Positions 53,423-64,000 of a stretch of DNA of 64,000 nt are shown here, piece by piece. The translations under genes and the position numbers were made by a program. The stretch covers positions 12,482,501-12,546,500 of the forward strand of contig NW_025062476.1 in the NCBI RefSeq assembly GCF_000002995.4, read 5' to 3'. How positions within the stretch are numbered: the stretch's first letter is position 1; each line of letters begins with the position of its first letter. This DNA comes from Brugia malayi. Its lineage: Eukaryota > Nematoda > Chromadorea > Rhabditida > Onchocercidae. The notes below the pieces were generated by a model. The model ran no database searches and was not told where the DNA came from. It saw nothing but the letters and a program-made list of their open reading frames with translations.

Positions 53423-55862
53423 CATATAATTAATATAAATAACCCTATTTAAATATTCAAATATTTCAATGTGACTATCAAGATTCGTAATCCACTTTCT
53501 ATATGATGTTAAAAAATAACGATTTTTCCTAAAGTGTCAATTCATTTAACAATGAATTCAGATGGTGAGAACCAAAGCTTGTGTAATCGCAGATGAATAA
53601 GAAAATAAGAAAAACAAGTCGCATAAACAAATCATACACAATATATTTATGTCCTAGATGAATAAACACCTTTTTGACAAAATAGTTGAATATTCTACGA
53701 AACCAGTTCACTAAGAAACATTTCTTTCTACTCTCCTATCGGTTCATCCATTCCTCTTTTGTTATATCATATTACTGAAAAAGGCTAATACATCCTCACA
53801 CAAAATTAAATCTATATTTTACCATTTCGATTCTTAAAACAGCAAATTTTCGATCACGCTCTTTAATTTCATTCATAAACCAATCTTTGTTGTGCAAATA
53901 TATTTCTTTTTCTTGAGCCCAACGCTCTTTTTCATACTGAAATAAAATGAACTATATTGACGAAAGATAAAAATATGAGCAGTTGCTTCCATAAGGATGT
54001 AATTTTTAAAACAATCAAGGCATTCATTTTTCAAAATTTAATTACAAGCTTCAGGAATTATATTCATCCCCAATAGCTAATCGCAAAATTTAATCACTAT
54101 TCATTTCCAATACGAAACAGCGAACCTCAACCATTCGCTTTTGCTTGGCATACTCATCAAGTTTGACATCTAACGAAACATTCTTTTCTATCAATTTCGC
54201 TACCTCATTTTTCTGCAGCTGCAAATCGCCTGCAAATACAGTAAAACGGATCATCAAATTTCAAAAGATTCTCTGAAATCCACATTCACGTGTGAGCTAA
54301 TTTATCATGGATTTGACGGTTAAGTTGCTATAATGTACCACCTAAAATCATGAAATCTGAATGTTTCGTTGTAACATGAAGAAACTTCTCACTGTTTTGA
54401 AACTTAAAATAAGATATGCTGAAATATCAAATGTTTACAACACAAGCTTCCTCAATCATTAACAAACACAGAACAACATTGATAGTTCAACTTTTGTCAT
54501 CTAGCAAGAAACGTAAAATTATATCCAAAAGTTACTTGCAATAAGCGATTTGTCGTGATTTAAGCGATTAATTTTTCCTTCATAATCCTCTTTTTGGCGC
54601 AACAACATCTCAGCCTTCTGCTCAGATTCATTCTGAAATTTTAGTTTCCAGGATTAAAATCTAGGACCAAAAAAAAAAAAAAAAAACGTAATTTTGGAAT
54701 ATCTAAATGAAATCAAATTAGAAGTGAAAATTTTATTGGTCATTCAAATACCTTTGCAAGTAATATACGATCACGTTCAGCTTCCAATTCTCGCATCGCA
54801 GCCATCCGTTGACTTCTATCCCGCAGTAAATCCTCAATTTCCTTTTTCAGTGCATTTTCTGCTTCACTAACTCTGTATAATTTATCCCGAACTGCATCCA
54901 ACTCTTCGTTTGTGATAAATAAAACATGTTCTAAAATTCATATTTTTATAGCCTGATATCTTGTACATCATCAAGAAAGATGGAATTAATAAAGGAATCA
55001 AGTTATAAAAAATCAGGGTCATAGTTATCAGTACCAATAGTAAGTCTTCACATTATGCTACCCACTGTAGCTAAGAAGCTCCAGAACTGGATTCATGTAA
55101 TGAATTTTTTGTCAAACATACCCAGCTGAACTTTTTCTTTCTTCAATTCAGTCACATCGCATGTATTATCTCTCGACCCTTGTTCAGCTGAAGCATGCTC
55201 AGCAAACAAAACAGCATCTTCCGAAAAAGTATCTTCTGAAAAAATATCATCATAACTGCCTCCAAAAGGAAAGAGTGGATTCAACTGTGAACCTTAAAAA
55301 AAGAAAAAAAAAACTTTTTCCTTTTGACAAAAAAATCGACTTAACTTACTACTTAATTCATTTGATCAAGAAATCCTAAGCACTTTAACTGTGCTTACTT
55401 TAAAAAAAAAAAAAAAAAAAAAACATCTAACGTCTAGCATTTTTCCTTCCTGATAGACATATTACTGTACCACACTTCTTAACTTCTAAAATACATTACA
55501 GCTTCCAGTTTTCTGTTTAGTTTCAGAAAGTATCATCTATGAAAAAACTCAGAAACATAACATTTTTATGTTATCTTTGCTAACATTTTAATATAATACC
55601 TCCTACAACCTACCAGACAGGTATTATTTAATCACAGAGTCATATTTGCTGGGAAATGATTGTAAAAGAAAAACAAACCAGTAAAGATAGAAGCTTCCCG
55701 CAAACTCTTGCCAAACATACTTCCATGCTGACTATCAGATTTGCCCTCACTAGCTACCATTCCCAAACTTCCACTTCCTTTCGTCTTCTCCATGAACTGT
55801 TGAGATTGCTGTTGGTCATGTTCCTTACCTTCTACTTTTCGGATATCCTTGTTATCTGACAT
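38109..55862 (-). CDS. TPR: TPR / Mlp / Megator nuclear-basket coiled-coil protein
   Basis: Large nuclear pore basket filament protein acting in mRNA export quality control, chromatin exclusion at pores and spindle-checkpoint scaffolding. 2,297 residues over 51 exons whose lengths sum to 6,894 nt. Exon 1 is 55862-55679 (MSDNKDIRKVEGK). Later landmarks: 53936-53823 (YEKERWAQEKEIYL), 51937-51756 (LSPAAAAASSL, conserved in TPR, about residue 445), 51611-51399 (IEAKAPLLAQQRIEYEKV), 44829-44571 (RLLARRYRMKSQTLEKDVE). Heptad-rich coiled coil runs from about residue 115 to 1665. The tail (1668-2297) is Ser/Thr-rich, then very acidic (exon 40373-40242: EEMEDEEFDEEEPDEEGE; exon 39808-39604: Asp runs) and ends in a basic RGG-like RGGRTTLLRRGRGYRM. 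Human TPR (2,363 aa) has the same layout. Divergent from DNA2. Confidence 0.93.
43230..43262. repeat. (TA)n microsatellite in TPR intron
   Basis: Alternating TA run in the intron between the TPR exons at 43677-43464 and 43053-42953. A shorter one lies at 53393-53417 in another TPR intron. Confidence 0.85.
46981..47140. repeat. Diverged intronic repeat, copy 1
   Basis: Related to 47608-47762. Shared blocks in order: TTTATTATTTTAC, a CA.T.TAACAA segment, AACAAAAATT and TTACTAAGCAA. It lies in the TPR intron 3' of exon 47490-47271. Confidence 0.55.
47608..47762. repeat. Diverged intronic repeat, copy 2
   Basis: Related to 46981-47140 and in the same orientation, in the TPR intron on the other side of the same exon, about 625 bases away. 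Confidence 0.55.
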
Positions 55863-56093
55863 TACACTCTATTGCATACTAAAAATTTGAATAATTATAT
55901 AATTCTGACAATTTAAAAGAATTAAATACAGTAAAAACGAATGTTTAGTAATTTAATTCATAAGTTATTAAGCGCTCATAATACATAACTGCAGAGTACG
56001 GTTAATCTGCAAAGGATTAACTAATTTTCTTGTATATGCCACGAAAAACTCACAATCAAAATTAGAAAAGGAAGCGATGACCTTTCACACTAC

Positions 56094-56172
56094 TACGTCA
56101 CACTACCTCACTTGACTTAGCAGGAAAGTAAGCGACGACAATTCTCCACACCACTACGTCAACGCCACGTCA
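56094..56172. promoter_or_regulatory. Three TGACG (CRE/ATF-like) elements
   Basis: TACGTCA at 56094-56100 and 56155-56161, and CACGTCA at 56166-56172 (TGACGTA, TGACGTA, TGACGTG on -). The first two share the longer context CACTACGTCA or ACTACGTCA. bZIP proteins of the ATF/CREB group bind TGACG-type sites; the assignment is by motif only. Confidence 0.4.
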
Positions 56173-56606
56173 CTTCGACCTACAACACCAGACCGTACGT
56201 GCCACACAAATGCAAAGATGTTGCTGCGATAGATGATTAGGTTATAATTTGGATTGTTGGCGTGACGCCAAGAATTTGAATTTATTTAAAAATTTTAAAT
56301 TTTTTGATTTTTTTTTAGTGGAGGCGGGGTAAGGGAACTATTATAGGAATAAATAAACTGATGATTGCATATGATAATTAATTAATTGGTAACAACTGGT
56401 ATCTTTTAATTAGTGACAAACAATATTTTTTGATAAGAGACAAATACTAAATAAAAAGTATGTAATAATAAAAGGTATATGAAAAATATTTCATGGTTTG
56501 ACATAAACCAAATGGGTGATTAATTTGTTGTTCATAGAGGAATAGAGATATTTTGTGAGAGTAAAGATAAATAGAGATATTTTAGGTGAAAAAACAGAGT
56601 AGATAT

Positions 56607-56780
56607 GATATAGGTAAATATAATGATGATTACTCTAAGTATGAGTGTTTGTGATATGATTAACTATGATGATAATCTGAGAGATATTTCATATGGATGA
56701 GTTAATTTTTTTTTTTTTTTTGAGAGCAAGTAATATTTGTAATCATTAAACAATATTGTCATTATCATCTGATATGAATA
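56607..56780. repeat. Tandem duplication in DNA2 upstream region, copy A
   Basis: Pairs with 56811-57000 at an offset of about 204-220 bases. Shared: GATATA.GTAA.TATAATG, ATTACTCT.AG, GAGA.ATTTCATATG, poly(T), GAGAGCAA.TAAT.TTTG and TATGAATA at the end. Confidence 0.8.
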
Positions 56781-56810
56781 ACGAACTGATTAGGTATGCG
56801 AATGATTTTG

Positions 56811-57000
56811 GATATAAGTAAGTATAATGGTAATTACTCTGAGTGCTTCTGATATGGATAAATATAATGATAATCATTTGAAGTGTAGGTAATCTAAGAG
56901 ACATTTCATATGAATGAGTAAATTTTTTTTTTTTTTTTTTTGAGAGCAAATAATGTTTGTAATCATTATACACTATTATAATTATCATCTTATATGAATA
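56811..57000. repeat. Tandem duplication in DNA2 upstream region, copy B
   Basis: Second copy, with about 20 extra bases near 56875-56893 relative to copy A. It ends about 100 bases before the DNA2 start codon. Confidence 0.8.
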
Positions 57001-57103
57001 TATTATATTACATTATTGAATTTATCACTGTTTAATTTTCTATTTTTTTCCAACTTATGCAAATATCAATTTTTTACAAGTTAAGGTTTTATTCGGTGAT
57101 GGT

Positions 57104-60100
57104 ATGATGGAATTACCGGAAAGCAGTTCATGGAAAGAAAATGATGGTGGATTTATTACCAATGATATCAATGATTCAGTGTTATCAACTACGACACTTG
57201 TCAATCGTATCTCCACTGATTGTACACCACCACGGAAACGTCCAAAACGTTTATCAGTTAATTATGTGGAACGAGGTAGAATAATAATTTTAATTGCTGG
57301 TAAAATCTGAAACTATATAAATCTAATTTTATGTTAATTATTATCAATGAATTATAAATATTGTATTATATATATAATGGAATTTAATTATCAAGTTAAA
57401 TCATATTTTCATTCCATTATATATATAATACAATATTTATAATTCATTATATGTGTAATATAATATATATAATTCGTTTATTGCTGTTTAATTCTTCCAT
57501 AAAAAAAACATCCGTTATGCTTACCAACTTATAATGAACCTAAGTGTTAGATAATCATTGTTTGATTCAAAATTCACTCATTTCATCTCAGTTTTCTCTA
57601 TTTTTTTATTACGACTAATTAAGTTATCTCTTTATTGCACTTATTGTAGCAAATTCATCCTCTTTCTATCTGAATTATTTTTACTGAATTTCATCTTTTT
57701 TTTTTTTTTTTTGCATTATCCGAATTAATGACTTTCATTCATTCATTACAGACATCCAGGATTCATTCATTCCTTTTGGGTCTATTGAATCATCCATCAT
57801 TAATGTTCGTGTTATTTCGCTTTCTGATAATAATAATGATGAGATTCGTGAATTGGATTGCATTTGTGAAGATACATCTAAAAGTTACCGCTTGAAATTA
57901 GAAGGAATTTGGTCGTCTACTCCAATCAAGATTGGATCTTCTCTACGTGTTATTGGTGCTAAAATGACAGAAAAAGTAATCTTATAGTACGATTATTCAT
58001 TCTTCAATTATGAAATTAAAATTTGTTACTGCAAATTAATTTTTTTTTCCAATACAAAAATGTGCAGGATTGTTTTAAAAGTATAAAAGTAACTGAAATT
58101 GTTTTGTTTACTTATTACATTTTAGGAATTATTGTTGAACTGGGAAAATGGTGTATTAATCGTGGAAAGTAATGTACTGGTTCCATGTACACTTATCGCG
58201 CAAGGTATCTCGTGTCGTCGGAAGGCAACGCTTTCGCATTACTTCAAAGGACGAAGTAGTATAAGGAAGGAAATGTTGATTGGAAGCGTGGTTCACGAAC
58301 TCTTCCAGGTATGTGTTATTAATTAGATAATTTACCCATTGATGTTTTCATCGTCCATTTTTCTGAATGATGGCCTAATTAACTCAATGAGATAACTTGA
58401 TTTCTTATCCACAAAAAAGTAAGCACAACTAAGATGAAATATTGTCTGTATCTAAAGTAGTAAGTGAGATTCTTGTACTAAAAAAGTAGTCAATACAAAA
58501 ATGAAAGTGCTGATTAAAATTTTTTTTCAAGTTATTTTTTATCTTATTTTCAGGCTGCTATTACTCGTTCAGGTTTTGATGTTACTGAGAACAGTTTACT
58601 TGATTTGTGGCGAAGAGAGTTGCATGAGCAATATGCTGAGCAATTTTTTGCTTTGAACCTTTCATTTCAAGAGGTTTATTTTTGGTTTTCCATAGATTTT
58701 GGAGCGATTTTTTGCTGGAATTATTATTCGAATTTTTATTTAGGTTGAAGATGAACTGTGTGTTTATTTTAAAACGATTGCTAGCTGGGTGTCAACTTAT
58801 ATGTCATCGCCAAAAGGTCGAAATGAATCCTTGCAGACAGGTTCGAAAATAATGGAAGTGGTGGATGTTGAGGAATCCATCTGGAATTCATGTTATGGTT
58901 TTAAAGCCAAAATTGATTGCACTTTGAAGGTTTTCTTTTTTCTTATTTGTAAAATGCAGCTGATAGGATTAACTTAATACATTCTCCAATAAAAATTCAC
59001 TCGCATGTTATTAGTACGAGCTTTCCAAACATTTCGAAGAGAACTTTTATTATTTCAAATTTCCGGTAGAAAAGAAGAATGGAGAGAAAAAACTGATCCC
59101 TATAGAATTGAAAACTGGCAAGTCAAATCCAAATACAGAGCATATTACACAGGTCATGCTTTATTGTCTTGCTCTAGCCTCAAAACAGGTTGGTGTTATA
59201 TCCAGATACTTCCACTTTCGTCTCGTTTGTTTCCAAGAATACTCCCATACAATTTGAATCCGAATTTCACATCATTGAATAACATAATTATAGAGGTTTT
59301 AGATGTTGTTGGTACAGACTGTAGTTCTAAATTTCAAGAGTTTCGCATTCAGATATATTGCTATACATTAAATTATTGGAAAGTAATAATAAATACATCA
59401 GACAAGATATCATAAAAACAATCTCAATGGAAATAAAGAATATTTGTTTATATTTATATATCAATTTTTAAAGAGAACAATTGAAAGCGGGTTACTTCTG
59501 TATTTGCTGGATGAGACCTCTCGAACTGTGTCTCCCAAAACAATCGATCTCAAAGGAATCCTACAAATGCGCAATGAAATTGCCTCAAGCATAAGTGATA
59601 CTTCATTTGATAATCTTCCAGGTCATCTTTGACTATTAAACATGCAAATTTCAGACATCATTGTGTCAGAAAATTTTTCTTTTTTTTTTTTTTTTTTACC
59701 GATTTCTGTATATTCAAAAATTTTTGTGTTTAATCAATTAACGGCGGAAATGCTAGTTCAATTTTTGTACAATGGTTGTTTATTGAAATACTGAAAAAAT
59801 TTTTTCATAGAAATTTTTCGCATTTTAGTTTAAATTTATGCGAACTTTTGCTCTGGCAATAATAATGGAAGATTTTATTGTTATCTTTGTAGAACCGATC
59901 CTCAATACACATATTTGCAAATGGTGCAATCATGCCTTGTCATGTTCCTTATTGCAATATTCTACATCAACTGCCACCGAAATCGTCCAAGATCAGTTAA
60001 AACATCTTAAGGAAAGTCACATTGATTATTTTAAACGATTCATTCGTTTGATATTAATGGAGTGGAGATACATAACAGAGAAAAATGCAATTGATAAAGA

Positions 60101-63100
60101 AAATATATGCAGGAGGTTTTTTCACTTCATAGATATTCTTTAATGCTTCACTTAGTCAGATTCTATTATCAGAAAAAACTACAGTTATTCACTTTAATAT
60201 GTAATACTTTAATAGGCAGTTAAAATGATTTTCAGGAAGAATTCATTATTAAGTGTAAAAGTTATCCTTGATTCCATTTTCCAACGAGGGAATAGAACTA
60301 CTATTACTTTTCAGAGGTAAATTCTTTCTTCTCTCATACAAATATCATTTCCTCTCTAAAAAGCTATTCAGTTAAACATTTTTAGTTTAGCGTCTTATTT
60401 AAGTTAACTCATTGGCTTATTGCTGTATAATAAAATCTGTCTATATCCAGAGAAGAAGCAGTAGATGAAAATGAATTGTTCATAAAAGGAGATATGTTGT
60501 TAGTTCTTTCTAAAGAGAGTGAAGTCATTGCTATGGCTTCTGTAATTTCCGTTGAAGGTAAGCTGATTTTTCATCCATTTGAGATGCATCCAATCCATTT
60601 CTATTTATTGAGTTAAAATATAGGAATAGTGTCCTTCTGTCATACGTAAATTCTGGAGTTATAGTTGCTTTGTATAATTGGTCATTTAGTGATGAGAGCG
60701 CTCGCTTCATCTTTGGTAGATTAGGTTATTATACATGAAAATATTCTGCTATTCTTCCACTTTTAGCATAATGCACAAAAATTAATGGTGGTTCAAATGT
60801 TTGTCTTTAGTAGGTCTATTTGTGGCATCACATTCTTAAAAGTTCACTTCGCAATGTAAAACAAATCTCGCTTTGGAATAAACTTAGATTCATCATTAAA
60901 AAAGTTGAATTTTACAGGAAACTTTATCGACGTTGCTGTAAATGGCAACAGTAGTTCATTTGTTGTTGGAAAAATTTATCTCCTTGAGAGACATGAAACT
61001 TCTTTTCAGCACACTCTTAATCTTGGAAATTTAGTAATGCTAATGGATGATAACAAGCAAATGTATGTAGATTTCTTGAATCTGTCGGTTTTTCCTTCTA
61101 TTCCTTTGTTTTTCAATTTATCTTTCTCAAAAGGAAATATTATTTTAAGAATTGAAAAAATTTGGAGAATTGAAATACTTTCTTTGTTTCATTTTTTATT
61201 AATTGATCACCGTAAATAAAATTTATAAGTTTTTATATATTATACAGGTCAAAAATTAGATCTCTTATAATTGATATGAGACCACCGTTATTCTCAAAGA
61301 TGAAGAAAGGAAATATAAGTGACATATCAGGAATTGTACGACAATTAAATATTGATCAAGCACGTGCAGTTGTGAAATCTCTTATGTCTGATGATTATAC
61401 AATTATTGAAGGATTTCCTGGATCTGGTAAACAAATTATTCACAAATTATTCACAATAATGAGTTCTGATAGAGACCAAACGAAAATAAAGAATAAAACC
61501 GCGTAAAACAAAAGATCTAAAAAAAAAATCTTAGAGGTTAAATATTCAACTTCAGTTTTTGTCAATTATAAAACAGTAATCGATTTTAGTTTTATAATTC
61601 CTTTACTGATTGAATCAGTAAATGGAGAATGGATCAATAATTAATAAATCTAAATCATAATTATAGGAAAAACAAGCACATTAGCAGTGTTAATTCGTTG
61701 TCTTATTCATTTGGGTCGCACAGTTCTTATCACCTCCTACACTCATTCAGCAATTGACAATCTTCTTTCGAAGCTTATTGAAGTTATTAGTTCTCTTTTT
61801 TTTTTAATGTGTTTCTAAAATGAGAAATTGCTGAATGTATTTTCTGAATGCAAGATTTATTGTTTAATTTCTATCAGTTATCAGTTGTTCTAACTGCTTC
61901 ATAACTAAACATCTTGTCACATTGAGAAATTGTTAAAACAAAATTGTCAAGTGTTCTTTTTTTTCAAAACTGAGGAATGCTTTTTTCATTTTTTTTGAAT
62001 TGAGAAATCGTTTTTTTCATTGTTACATAGAGGAATTATCGATTGAAGTAAAACTTTTTATGGTTCAAAGAAAATTGCTATTTCAGTATGTTGATGAAAG
62101 TAAGATTCTACGATTAGGACAACAAATTTCCGTAAACAAAAGTATGCGACATTTGACTTTAGAAGCAAAGTTGTCTAAACCGAGCAAAATGGACAGAATT
62201 TCATTAATGCAACATATCTTAATGGAAACGGTAAATTTTTCTTTTTTTTCTTCCATCTCTGTATGAACTATATTGTATTTTCTAAATCATTATTGTATCA
62301 CCCAAATTTTAATCATTAATTAATTTTTAATTTTTTTCCATGATTATAACTCTTGTAAATTTTAGCCCATTGTTGCATGTACTTGTTTGGGTGTATCAAC
62401 TAATTTGCTATTTTCGTATCGTCGTTTTTCAATAACAGTTGTTGATGAAGCATCTTTGGTACTGGAACCTGTTATTATTCCTGCAATTGCTGCTTCGGAT
62501 TCTTTTGTACTTGTTGGTGATCATCGACAGCTTGCTCCACTTGTTTGTTCCAAGCAAGCTAGGTATTTGTTCTTTTTTTTTTTTTCTTATACTTAACAAT
62601 TCTCAAGTAAGTAAACCATAAAAATGATAAAATAGTAACTAGAAGCTGAGTTCACTCGATCATTGTTTAAAGAATGAGTATTAAAATTCATTTATCATTA
62701 AAACTAATCGTTTTTCTTTTACATTTCAAATGTTGCAGTTCATGTAATAATAAATTTTCTTTTCCTTCTTACAACAAATCTATAATAATTAAATCGAAAT
62801 TGAGAATAATGATTGAATCAGTAATTATAGTTACTACCTTAGGCAAGAAGGTTTGGCAAAATCACTGTTGGAACGATTAACCATTCATCATTCAGCTATA
62901 ATCACATTACATTCACAGTATCGGATGAACAGGTAAACATGTAAATGCAAATTTATGCAGTCCATTTAAATAATTTCCAAAGGTATTTTAACATGAACAA
63001 AGCAATTTTTAGACCGATTGCGGAACTTAGCAGCGTTCTGTTTTATGATGGCAAACTTTGCTGTGCGAATAATATTATAGCTGAAGCAGTTCTTAACAAC

Positions 63101-64000
63101 TTGACCTATGATCCCATCAATGACAGTACTTACTCTGGTGCATTTAATTAATAATTAAGATCAGAAATTATTAAAAATTTTAAAACATACTAAATTGCGA
63201 TTACATTTCTAACTAATCAGATTTCAACAATGTCTCTTAATTATTTTTGAATAGAAATATTTTTTAGAATTTTTGTTGTTCTTGTCATGAATGTTATCAC
63301 TTAGTCAATTGTAAGCAAGAAAAAAAAGTTTTGTAGAGGCATATAAGCTTTGTGTTTCGAATTTACTAAATAATGCTATCGTATTTGTGGATACGCAATC
63401 ATACAAGAATCCAGCATTTTGTGCAACTTTTCGTAACTTTGGCGATGTTGTTAATAGTGGAGAAGCGGAATTTATTGCAGGCCTTTGCAGATTATTTGTT
63501 AAAGTTAGTTAGCACCTGAAAGATATGATTGTGTGCTGCTTATTTTGTTTATTTATTTATTTATTTTTTTTAAATTCTTAATTAAAAAATTCTTAAAAAA
63601 AACATTGTAGCATGTATTTCGTAACTAATTATTTGCATAATTTAAATAACAAATGAAGTTAGCTTCAGCAAGGTTTATCAGAAAGTGATCTTGGTGTCAT
63701 CAGTATTTATCGTTATCATGTTGAACAATTACGCCGAATAGTTCAAGCAGGAATTGAAGTGAATACTGTTGATCAGTATCAAGGTAGAGATAAGTCGATT
63801 ATTATATTAAGTTTTGTATGGACCGGTGAAGCAGAAAATCGAAAAAGTGAGTTACTTGCTGATTGCCGGCGAATTAATGTGGCTATCACAAGAGCTAAGC
63901 ATAAGTTAATAATGGTTGGATGTCAGAAATCGTTGTCAAGGTAATAATTTTTTATATTTTCTACATTATTTATATATATTTTCTACACATTAATTGAAAA
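57104..64000 (+). CDS. DNA2: DNA2 replication helicase/nuclease (3' end outside window)
   Basis: Processes Okazaki-fragment flaps, resected ends and stalled forks. Exons: 57104-57275, 57752-57975, 58126-58308, 58554-58673, 58744-58929, 59015-59188, 59474-59621, 59893-60115, 60236-60316, 60451-60557, 60918-61062, 61248-61426, 61667-61782, 62087-62230, 62366-62562, 62843-62932, 63013-63137, 63337-63503, 63663-63940: 1,019 residues so far (human 1,060). RecB-like nuclease: His189 (GSVVHELFQ), Asp291 (FKAKIDCTL), Glu326/Lys328 (PIELKTGK), Gln341 and Tyr345. Fe-S cysteines: Cys162, then 411, 414, 420 (CKWCNHALSC), the DNA2 spacing. Helicase: Walker A GFPGSGKT (643-650, split by an intron inside the glycine), VVDEAS (759-764), GDHRQLAPLV, VDQYQGRD (963-970), AITRAKHK (1001-1008). 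The final donor is at 63941. Confidence 0.94.
57346..57448. repeat. Perfect 38-bp inverted repeat in DNA2 intron 1
   Basis: Arm 57346-57383 is the exact reverse complement of 57411-57448, around a 27-base loop. A degenerate further copy of the right arm continues to about 57480. The arms are A+T-rich with a TATATATA core. Possible remnant of a small palindromic element; no target-site duplication or transposase seen. Confidence 0.85.

Larger units (their letters stand above)
55863..57103. promoter_or_regulatory. Divergent TPR-DNA2 intergenic region
   Basis: 1,241 bases between two start codons facing away from each other. The TPR-proximal part (about 56070-56230) is much richer in G+C than anything around it. 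The DNA2-proximal half holds a diverged tandem duplication. Probably contains both promoters; no TATA element was identified with confidence. Confidence 0.6.

Noticed and set aside
59005..59415. 136-codon + frame over DNA2 exon 6
   Set aside because: Wrong frame. The neighbouring frame gives PIELKTGK and the Gln/Tyr motif of the nuclease and joins in phase on both sides.
1..64000. Bacterial endosymbiont insertion or horizontally acquired genes
   Set aside because: Every gene recognised has nematode-type introns and a eukaryotic family assignment; no bacterial gene fragments were seen by eye. A search against endosymbiont genomes would settle this.
1..64000. tRNA or other classical RNA genes
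   Set aside because: No cloverleaf with a convincing B-box (GGTTCGANNCC) was spotted; a tRNA-finding program would be decisive.

Overview
This is nuclear DNA from a small-genome invertebrate, most likely a parasitic nematode and plausibly a clade III/filarial species. The DNA is strongly A+T-rich and full of homopolymer runs. Genes are split into many short exons with GT..AG introns whose acceptors usually read TTTCAG or TTTTAG. At least one start codon sits just downstream of an acceptor-like site with no exon before it, as expected for spliced-leader trans-splicing. No bacterial, phage or viral genes, CRISPR arrays or convincing tRNA/rRNA genes were seen. Gene models were built by hand by joining open exons at splice sites in a consistent phase and checking them against remembered family motifs; no search was run.

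Left block, 1-18,000, all on + : the 3' part of NOA1 (mitochondrial circularly permuted GTPase), a complete SNX14 (PXA-RGS-PX-nexin-C), a PRELI-domain lipid-transfer protein of the mitochondrial intermembrane space, EMC5/MMGT1 (ER membrane complex subunit) and NDUFAF6 (complex I assembly factor). Three of the five act in mitochondria, and the last three are short and closely spaced in one direction.

Middle block, 18,000-38,000: a 4-kb A+T-rich convergent intergenic region, then on - a CLC chloride channel of the ClC-1/ClC-2 type (20 exons, 854 residues) with very repeat-rich introns, then about 4.2 kb of low-complexity upstream DNA.

Right block, 38,000-64,000: on - a 51-exon gene for TPR/Mlp, the nuclear-basket coiled-coil protein (2,297 residues; the exon sum is an exact multiple of three). 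Divergent from it on + is DNA2, the replication helicase/nuclease, running off the right edge with nearly all of its motifs present. They share a 1.24-kb head-to-head intergenic region that holds three TGACG elements in the only G+C-richer patch and a diverged tandem duplication of about 180 bp.

The coding content is conserved housekeeping machinery. I did not find an undescribed multi-gene system. The unexplained signals are non-coding: an intronic dimeric minisatellite, a perfect 38-bp inverted repeat, a 13-bp G+C-containing hairpin in an A+T desert, a copied exon edge in a CLC intron, and related sequence in two neighbouring TPR introns.
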